The notes under the pieces: model-generated
The model's input: only the letters and a program-made list of their open reading frames with translations
Told to the model about the DNA's origin: nothing
The model's database searches: none
Translations under genes and position numbers: made by a program
Assembly: GCA_002938195.1 (NCBI GenBank)
Contig: PTKX01000013.1
Location: forward strand, 1 to 32,234
DNA: 32,234 nucleotides
Direction: 5' to 3'
Origin: Alphaproteobacteria bacterium MarineAlpha5_Bin7
GTDB lineage: Bacteria > Pseudomonadota > Alphaproteobacteria > HIMB59 > GCA-002718135
In this document: in pieces, positions 25,098 to 30,860 of the stretch
How the letters are laid out: the number at the start of each line of letters is the position of its first letter
Numbering within the stretch: position 1 is the stretch's first letter

Positions 25098-25964
25098 ATG
25101 AAAGATATTTTAGCAACTGGCCTTTTATTTCCTGAAGGACCTGCCGTACTCTCTGACGGTACTGTTTTGTGCTCAGAACAAGGTGCAAGTCAAATAACTA
25201 TAGCTGAAGGAGAAGGGGGAAAAGTTTACGCTAAAACTGGAGGCTCTCCTAATGCAGCCATAGTTGGAGCAAATGACAATGTTTATGTCACGCAAAATGG
25301 AGGAGCAGTCGGAGGATGGAGAGCTGAGAAAAATATCTCTCCGAGTATTCAAAAAATTAATAAAGATAGAAATATCGAAGAAATTTGTCTTTCGTCAAAT
25401 GATGGAAATTTAAAAGCTCCAAACGATCTAGTTTTTGCTGCTGATGGTACGTTGTGGTTTACTGATTCTGGTCAAGCTTTTGATTTTGATAATATGGTTG
25501 AACATTCTAGAATTATTAGTTTGTCAAAAAATAGAGAGGCAAAAACAATTTTAGATACAGGCCCAGTTTACAATAATGGCATATCTATAGATAATGAAAA
25601 TAATATTTGGTGGGCTGAAACTATTCCTTTGGCTATGTGTAAATTAGTTAATGGTGAGAGAAAGCAATTATGTACACTACCAGAGAATCATTTTCCAGAT
25701 GGTTTTGTAGCATCTCAAGACGGTAGAATATTTATTGCTACAACTTATGGTCATAATATTACAATTATAAATCCAGAAGGAAAGATTGATGGTTTTATTG
25801 AATTAGACGATCAAGCTATACCAACTAATTGTATATTTGATGGTTCTGATTTAATTATATCTGATTTTGGCACAGGATGGGAGAATAATGAAAAGAGCGG
25901 TCGTATTTGGAGAGTTTCAACAGATGCGGTTGGATACGAGAGAGTTTTAGGTCAAATAGATTAA
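25098..25964 (+). CDS. SMP-30/gluconolactonase-family lactonase
   Basis: A 288-residue beta-propeller lactonase of the SMP-30/regucalcin/gluconolactonase family. The metal ligands are visible as Glu13 (FPEGP), Asn109 (APNDLV), Asn160 (YNNGIS) and Asp201 (FPDGF), which is the standard four-residue set. FADGTLWFTDSG-type sequence (AADGTLWFTDSG, 115-126) is also typical. A good AAGGAGG site precedes the ATG. It follows the alcohol dehydrogenase by 15 bases and would hydrolyse the sugar lactone that a C1 dehydrogenase makes, giving an aldonate for the next enzyme. Cytoplasmic, because no signal peptide is seen. Confidence 0.9.
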   Translation: MKDILATGLLFPEGPAVLSDGTVLCSEQGASQITIAEGEGGKVYAKTGGSPNAAIVGANDNVYVTQNGGAVGGWRAEKNISPSIQKINKDRNIEEICLSSNDGNLKAPNDLVFAADGTLWFTDSGQAFDFDNMVEHSRIISLSKNREAKTILDTGPVYNNGISIDNENNIWWAETIPLAMCKLVNGERKQLCTLPENHFPDGFVASQDGRIFIATTYGHNITIINPEGKIDGFIELDDQAIPTNCIFDGSDLIISDFGTGWENNEKSGRIWRVSTDAVGYERVLGQID

Positions 25965-25974
25965 AAAGAATAAT

Positions 25975-27180
25975 ATGAAAATTATTTCAGTTAAAACAAT
26001 AAGGCCTAATGCATTTCCTAATCTGGTATATATTCATTTAACTACAGATGAGGGTATAGTTGGATTAGGAGAAACATTTTTAGGTGCAGCAGGCATTGAA
26101 GCTCATATGCATGAAGTTATAGCGCCCTATTTATTAGATGTTGATCCATCAAAGATTTCTCTTCATCACGAATTATTAAGAGGTTTTCTAGGAACAGGCG
26201 GAAGTGGCACAGAAAATAGAGCTCGCTCTGCCGTTGATATAGCTTTATGGGATATTCATGGAAAAAATCTAGGAAAGCCTCTCATAAAACTATTAGGAGG
26301 GGGCGTAAGAGATAAAATTCAAATATACAATACTTGTGCTGGTCCAAATTATGCAAAAAGCGTACCTATTGCTGGAAGAGTTGCAAAAAATATATGGCAA
26401 TTACCAGATTCTAAAAACGACCCTTATGAGGATTTGCAATTGTATATGACAGATGCAGGAAAATTAGCCAAAGATCTTTTAAAAAATGGTGTGATGGGAA
26501 TGAAGATATGGCCTTTTGACGAACATTTAGATCGAAGTGGAGGTCATTGGATAACTAATAAAGAACTTGATGCAGGGTTAAAACCTTTTCGTCAAGTAAG
26601 GGAAGCTGTAGGTAATGATATAAATTTGATGGCAGATATTCATACTAATTGGGACGTTCCAAATGCTATTAAAATTGCAAAAGCTTTGAAGGAATATAAT
26701 ATTAATTGGGTTGAAGATCCAGTAAGACCAAATGTAGAAGCTTTTAAACACTTTAGAAAAGAAGTTAAAGTACCATTAGCTGCAGGAGAAACTATGGGAG
26801 CTGCTTCTAACTACCTTCCTTTTCTTCAAAATGGCTTAATAGATTATATGATGTTTGATCCTGTTTGGATTGGAGGAATTACAGAATCTTTAAAAGCAGC
26901 AACACTAGCTGACGCACATCAAATTCCAATTAGTATTCATGATTGCAATGGTCCAGTTAATTTTACAGTTGGTGTAAATTTGTCTTTGGCAATAACTAAT
27001 GCATGTACATATGAAACTGCAAGAGGTTTTTACTATGGATGGTATCATGAACTGTTAGAAGAAGTTCCTCTTATAGACAATGGCTTTGTTACTTCACTAA
27101 ATGGAGATGGGCTTGGAATTAAATTAAAAGAAAAATGGTTAGATAAAGCTAATAGTACAATTATTGAAACAAAAAATTAA
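25975..27180 (+). CDS. Mandelate racemase-family sugar-acid dehydratase or racemase
   Basis: A complete 401-residue enolase-superfamily enzyme, the fourth in the window. Metal and catalytic residues are Lys177 in GMKIWPFD, Asp221 and His223 (MADIHTNW), Glu247 (WVEDPVRP), Glu272 (AAGETMG), Asp295 (MFDPVWIGG) and His322 (SIHDCNGP). It has a single lysine at the KxK position (K-I-W), and the His-Asp dyad is intact, so a dehydratase with histidine as base is likely. It ends the operon that begins with the sugar importer, and the lactonase gene is 10 bases upstream, so the aldonate made there is its likely substrate. The stop codon shares TTAA with the convergent desaturase gene. Confidence 0.88.
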   Translation: MKIISVKTIRPNAFPNLVYIHLTTDEGIVGLGETFLGAAGIEAHMHEVIAPYLLDVDPSKISLHHELLRGFLGTGGSGTENRARSAVDIALWDIHGKNLGKPLIKLLGGGVRDKIQIYNTCAGPNYAKSVPIAGRVAKNIWQLPDSKNDPYEDLQLYMTDAGKLAKDLLKNGVMGMKIWPFDEHLDRSGGHWITNKELDAGLKPFRQVREAVGNDINLMADIHTNWDVPNAIKIAKALKEYNINWVEDPVRPNVEAFKHFRKEVKVPLAAGETMGAASNYLPFLQNGLIDYMMFDPVWIGGITESLKAATLADAHQIPISIHDCNGPVNFTVGVNLSLAITNACTYETARGFYYGWYHELLEEVPLIDNGFVTSLNGDGLGIKLKEKWLDKANSTIIETKN

Positions 27181-28175
27181 AATACTTTTTTAATAAAATA
27201 TTCTGGATTTTTAGATTGTTTAATTATTGCTGGAATCATTTCAACTAAAGCGTTTAAAAAATTAGGATTTGGTTTTGGCATTTGATCTTTTATTAAATTA
27301 TGTAATTTAGGTAGATTATAAAAAGGAATTTGAGGAAAAATATGATGTTCAATATGATATTGCATGTTCAAATAGCATAACCAACCTAAAATAGGGTTAG
27401 TATAAAATGTTCTTGTACTTTCTCTGTGGTCCCAACTATCAGCTCTTAATCCTCCGTGTTGGGTCATTACTAAAAATTGTAAAAAAATACTTCCATAAAT
27501 ATTTGGAGTAAAAATAAACATTAATGGAAGAAAGCTATTTATATAAAAAGCCCAAGAAATTAAGAAAATTTTTGTAAACATTAAAAATCTACTGTTCCAT
27601 ATCATTGCAGTTCTTTGGTTTTCTGGAACACAATCTAATGCTAATGGGGTCATTATTCCCAATGAATGAAGAAATATTTTTTTAAACTCGTTCCACAATA
27701 AACTACACTTAAAACATTCTAGAAAAAATAATGAAAATAACTTAGCAGGTCTAGTTACTTGAATTTCATAATCAACTCCTTGATGAATAGTCCTGGAATG
27801 ATGATGATGATGGCTCCACCGCCATGAAACTGATTCTAAGTAATGTAAAAAACTAGAAATTTCATAAAAAAGATTGTTTAAAAACTTTGATTTAAAAAAA
27901 GTTTTATGTCCATATTCATGCCACCTGGCGTTAGTAAAAGAATAAAAAGTTCCATACAGTAAAAAAGCTGGAATTGCGTACCATGTTCCCCAAGATAAGT
28001 AAGCCAGATATCCAAAAATTATAAGTAAAGAAAAATATATAAATGTATTTAGAATAGCTGGAAGCTCTCTTTTTTTATGCAACTCTTTTAAAATTTCTTT
28101 ATCAATTTTTGGTCGCCACCACTTTTTCACACTTTCATTATGAAATTCAATATTATTATATCCGTATTTATTCAT
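27177..28175 (-). CDS. Membrane fatty acid desaturase-family protein
   Basis: A 332-residue integral-membrane di-iron enzyme of the fatty acid desaturase family. Three histidine boxes are visible: HEYGH (86-90), SHHHHHSRTIH (121-131) and HIEHH (274-278), with an extra TQHGGL near 238-243. Several hydrophobic segments flank them (for example FIYFSLLIIFGYLAYLSW). The second box, with five adjacent histidines, is unusual. It is the last gene of a minus-strand cassette whose upstream members are a small membrane protein and a fatty-acid-hydroxylase-family protein, so it probably acts with them on a lipid or an alkyl compound. The substrate is unknown. Its start overlaps the small gene's stop codon by one base. 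Confidence 0.88.
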   Translation of the reverse strand: MNKYGYNNIEFHNESVKKWWRPKIDKEILKELHKKRELPAILNTFIYFSLLIIFGYLAYLSWGTWYAIPAFLLYGTFYSFTNARWHEYGHKTFFKSKFLNNLFYEISSFLHYLESVSWRWSHHHHHSRTIHQGVDYEIQVTRPAKLFSLFFLECFKCSLLWNEFKKIFLHSLGIMTPLALDCVPENQRTAMIWNSRFLMFTKIFLISWAFYINSFLPLMFIFTPNIYGSIFLQFLVMTQHGGLRADSWDHRESTRTFYTNPILGWLCYLNMQYHIEHHIFPQIPFYNLPKLHNLIKDQMPKPNPNFLNALVEMIPAIIKQSKNPEYFIKKVF

Positions 28176-28366
28176 TAATCACTAATATTATTTTCATTTT
28201 TTGTTACTACTTCTGGAAAAATCCATATCCCAATTATCATTAGTAGTGTCAAAAATATTAAAGCGTATATTAGATTAACTTGTCCAAAAAATGATTCAAA
28301 AAGAATCACCAATATTGATGCAATTATTATGTAAACTGTAAGAGAGATTTTAATTTTTATAGGCAT
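28175..28366 (-). CDS. Small two-segment membrane protein of unknown function
   Basis: A 63-residue hypothetical protein with two hydrophobic segments, about residues 8-24 and 31-50, joined by a short polar loop (FFGQVN), and a charged C-terminus (VVTKNENNISD). Its stop codon overlaps the desaturase start by one base, and it lies 11 bases from the hydroxylase gene. Its position in a tight cassette of two membrane di-iron enzymes suggests a subunit or partner role. I do not recognise the family. Confidence 0.6.
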   Translation of the reverse strand: MPIKIKISLTVYIIIASILVILFESFFGQVNLIYALIFLTLLMIIGIWIFPEVVTKNENNISD

Positions 28367-28377
28367 TTTTTATTTTT

Positions 28378-29163
28378 TTATATTTCATTTTTTTTTGATT
28401 TTAAGATCTCTTTTTTAATATATTTAGTATTATATCCATTGAAAAAATGACCTAAAAGCCCTCTATTTAAATCTGAAGTACCAAATAACCAATCTCCAAA
28501 AGGAAAAGTTAAATTCATATTTAGAGCCATCATAATTCCTTTATTATGATGAGCTGCATGATGTCTTCTAATCGTATTTATGAAAGGCGTATTTCTTACA
28601 ATTACATTATCTTTAATATGACAACAAAAATGCATGATTTCGTAAAGTAAATAAAAAGAAGTCGTGCTGCAAATAAATAACCATCCTACGTTAGTAGATA
28701 TTATTAAACTTAAAATGATTACCCCAGGAGCTGATAATACAGCGATAAAAACAGCAAGTGCGTAGGGAGGAAATAATGTTACTCTCCAGTCATGAGGACC
28801 TGCAAACCTCATTTCTTCTTCAGTAAAGAACTGATGGTGTTGCAATGTATGTCTTGAGTAAATTGCCTTTGCTCCAGGAAATACTCTTGGCTTGTGCATC
28901 ACAAACCTATGAATCCACCATTCAAATAAGTTAGAACCTATGATGGTGATAGGTATTATTGACCATTCCCACCATACTACGTTTTGTATATGGGATGTAA
29001 AATAGTAAATAGCTGTAAAACCAATAGCAAAAATCATTCCAAGGTGAACAAATCCGTTATACCAACCTTTTAAATTGTCCCTATATTTTTTTCTAAATTC
29101 CTTTTGATCTTTATTAAAATTTCCTAATTTTAGTTCTAATTCATTCATATTTTTATCAAACAT
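28378..29163 (-). CDS. Fatty acid hydroxylase/sterol desaturase-family protein
   Basis: A membrane di-iron oxygenase of the fatty-acid-hydroxylase superfamily, about 261 residues from the ATG at 29163. That start is chosen over an in-frame TTG at 29190, which falls inside the TTGTCAGACAA operator; the ATG at 29148 (MNELELK) is also possible. Histidine clusters run HRFVMH, RHTLQHHQ, MHFCCH and RRHHAAHH, the expected pattern for this superfamily. Hydrophobic segments lie between them. It is the first gene of the minus-strand cassette with a small membrane protein and a desaturase. It probably hydroxylates or desaturates a lipid, carotenoid-like or alkyl substrate; the class is clear, the substrate is not. 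Confidence 0.82.
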   Translation of the reverse strand: MFDKNMNELELKLGNFNKDQKEFRKKYRDNLKGWYNGFVHLGMIFAIGFTAIYYFTSHIQNVVWWEWSIIPITIIGSNLFEWWIHRFVMHKPRVFPGAKAIYSRHTLQHHQFFTEEEMRFAGPHDWRVTLFPPYALAVFIAVLSAPGVIILSLIISTNVGWLFICSTTSFYLLYEIMHFCCHIKDNVIVRNTPFINTIRRHHAAHHNKGIMMALNMNLTFPFGDWLFGTSDLNRGLLGHFFNGYNTKYIKKEILKSKKNEI

Positions 29164-29179
29164 CAATATATATATTAAT

Positions 29180-29190
29180 TTGTCAGACAA
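29180..29190. promoter_or_regulatory. Palindromic GntR/FCD-type operator, copy 2
   Basis: TTGTCAGACAA, identical to the core of the site at 20330-20340. It lies in the divergent gap between the hydroxylase gene (minus) and the PanB-like gene (plus), about 100 bases from the plus-strand start and just before the minus-strand start. The position suits repression of the membrane-enzyme cassette and possibly of the PanB-GntR pair. Confidence 0.68.
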
Positions 29191-29231
29191 TTAAACTTTT
29201 ATGTAAAGCATATTTTCTCACGTTAGATAGA

Positions 29232-29243
29232 TTATCCACAATT
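29232..29243. repeat. TTATCCACAATT shared element, copy 2
   Basis: Identical to 20342-20353. Here it lies 41 bases after the palindrome rather than one base, a difference of 40 bases or close to four helical turns. Function unknown. Confidence 0.45.
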
Positions 29244-29255
29244 TTACAATTATTT

Positions 29256-29285
29256 TTTACAATTACATAAATAAGCTAATATAAT
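29256..29285 (+). promoter_or_regulatory. Candidate promoter of the PanB-like/GntR operon
   Basis: TTTACA (29256-29261) and a perfect TATAAT (29280-29285) are 18 bases apart. Transcription would begin about 29292, only about six bases before the ATG at 29298, which leaves no room for a Shine-Dalgarno sequence, so the mRNA may be nearly leaderless. Confidence 0.5.
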
Positions 29286-29297
29286 TAAATTAAAAAT

Positions 29298-30143
29298 ATG
29301 GTTAAAAAATATAAAAAAGTATTCTCTATTAGTCTTGAACAAGGGTATAGAAACTATACTGTTCGTGATTTAATAGACTTAAAAGGAAAAAAAAAATTAA
29401 CACAAATTCATGTTTCTACTCCAGAAGAGGCTGCAGCTGCTGAAGAAGCAAGTATAGATTTACTATTGGTTAGAGCATGTCCAGAATTACATTCTATTCG
29501 CAAAGCTGCTCCTAAAACTTTTATGACAGTATCTATTCCTTTTATTAAATATGCCTCCAAAGACCATATAGTTAAAGATTCTTTAGAGGTAATTGAAATG
29601 GGGGTGGATTCTATCACTTGCGGTTCTTGGAATTTAGATTTTATGAAATATTTAAATGGTTTTCAAATTCCTTTTCAAGGACATGCAGGTTTAGTGCCAA
29701 GAAGATCAACTTGGACTGGGGGTATTAAAGCAGTGGGAAAAACATATCAAGAAGCTATAAAATTGTATAAGCAAATAAAAGATATAGAAGACAGTGGTGC
29801 TTGGAGTGTAGAAATTGAATGTGTGCCCCACAAAGTTATGGAAGCGATATCAAAAAATACATCACTCGTAACAATATCTATTGGATCTGGAAATAAAAGT
29901 GATGTTCAATTTTTATTTGCAGAAGATATACTTGGGTGTAGTTCTATAAAACTTCCAAGGCATGCAAAAAAATATAGAGATTTCAATAGGTTCTATCAAA
30001 AAATGCAAAAAGAGAGAATTAATGCATTTAAAGAATATAAAAAAGATGTATTACAAAATAATTTTCCACTAAAAAAACACTCAATTGATATAGAAAATAA
30101 AGAAATTGAAAAATTTCAAAAATATTTAAGCCAGGAAAAATGA
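29298..30143 (+). CDS. Divergent PanB-like (ketopantoate hydroxymethyltransferase family) protein
   Basis: A 281-residue protein that fits the PanB TIM-barrel family: it keeps TVRDLIDLKGKKKLTQIHV-type sequence at residues 21-39, GHAGLVPRR (128-136), the GGIKAVG stretch (141-147), IECVP (173-177) and ISIGSG (193-198). Glu174 matches the PanB general-base glutamate. The Mg-binding positions seem lost: the usual YDA is STP (40-42), the usual DMPF is SIPF (79-82), and the VKLEGG region reads ITCGS (106-110). It is therefore probably not a pantothenate enzyme, and may be a metal-free or re-specified aldolase. The GntR regulator gene follows by 39 bases. No Shine-Dalgarno sequence is visible. Confidence 0.65.
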   Translation: MVKKYKKVFSISLEQGYRNYTVRDLIDLKGKKKLTQIHVSTPEEAAAAEEASIDLLLVRACPELHSIRKAAPKTFMTVSIPFIKYASKDHIVKDSLEVIEMGVDSITCGSWNLDFMKYLNGFQIPFQGHAGLVPRRSTWTGGIKAVGKTYQEAIKLYKQIKDIEDSGAWSVEIECVPHKVMEAISKNTSLVTISIGSGNKSDVQFLFAEDILGCSSIKLPRHAKKYRDFNRFYQKMQKERINAFKEYKKDVLQNNFPLKKHSIDIENKEIEKFQKYLSQEK

Positions 30144-30182
30144 TTATCTTTACAAATTTAAAACATTCAAACTATTTATCAA

Positions 30183-30854
30183 ATGCAAACTGACTCAACA
30201 TACTTACTGTGTAAAAAAATTTTTAGAGGCAATAAGCAAGGATCAAAGCTCGTGAATGAAAATTTGTTAGCCATTAAGTATGGTGTTAGTAGAGCATCAT
30301 TAAGAGAGGCTCTTAAAATTTTAAAATCAAAAGGAATTATTAAAAGCAAACAAAAAACAGGAACAGTGATAGAAAAGTATGAAAATTTAAATTTTTTTGA
30401 TAGAGATATACTTGCATGGTCTAAAGGTTCAAAATATGCAGAAAATCTTAGGAAATATTTTATTGAAACTCGATTAATTTTTGAACCAGAAATTACATAT
30501 TTATGCGCCAAACACATTGACTCAAAAAGTAAAAAAGAACTTAATTTAATTTTTAATTCTTTAAAAAATAGTGTCAAAAAAAAAGATATGAAAAAAATAA
30601 TTTCTAATGATTTAGCTTTTCATAGAAAAATAATTTTAAATTGTGGCAATCCAATTTTATATCCTCTTTTGGAATTTATTAATCATGTATTGGAATTAAA
30701 TTTTACTGCAAATCAAAATGAACAAAAAAATTATTTTTTAGGATGGGAAAAAAAGTATTTAAAACAACATGAAGATTTAAAAAATTATATTCTTAAGAAT
30801 AAACCTTTAAAGGCAAAAAATAAAATGATTTCACTTATTTATGAAAATATATAA
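30183..30854 (+). CDS. GntR-family transcriptional regulator with FCD domain
   Basis: A 223-residue regulator of the FadR/FCD subfamily. The N-terminal winged helix-turn-helix covers about residues 12-62 (NENLLAIKYGVSRASLREAL is the recognition region), followed by the FFDRDILAW linker motif common in sugar-acid regulators such as DgoR. The FCD ligand domain follows, with Glu-rich ETRLIFEPE (near 95-103), a NDLAFHRKI Asp/His pair (near 139-147) and HEDLKNYI near the C-terminus as likely metal ligands. It lies downstream of the PanB-like gene and convergent with the flavoprotein gene. The two TTGTCAGACAA palindromes match the operator type of this subfamily, so it is the best candidate regulator of the operons they flank. 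Effector is probably an organic or sugar acid. Confidence 0.88.
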   Translation: MQTDSTYLLCKKIFRGNKQGSKLVNENLLAIKYGVSRASLREALKILKSKGIIKSKQKTGTVIEKYENLNFFDRDILAWSKGSKYAENLRKYFIETRLIFEPEITYLCAKHIDSKSKKELNLIFNSLKNSVKKKDMKKIISNDLAFHRKIILNCGNPILYPLLEFINHVLELNFTANQNEQKNYFLGWEKKYLKQHEDLKNYILKNKPLKAKNKMISLIYENI

Positions 30855-30860
30855 TATCTT

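Noticed and set aside
29164-29190. TTG start for the hydroxylase-family gene at 29190
   Set aside because: It falls inside the palindromic operator and has no ribosome binding site; the ATGs at 29163 and 29148 are more likely.
20342-29240. Replication origin, suggested by two perfect DnaA-box sequences
   Set aside because: Only two boxes about 9 kb apart, with no cluster, no AT-rich unwinding region flanked by boxes, and no dnaA, dnaN or similar genes.
29298-30143. Ordinary PanB of pantothenate synthesis
   Set aside because: Metal-binding motifs are not conserved and no panC or panD lies nearby.
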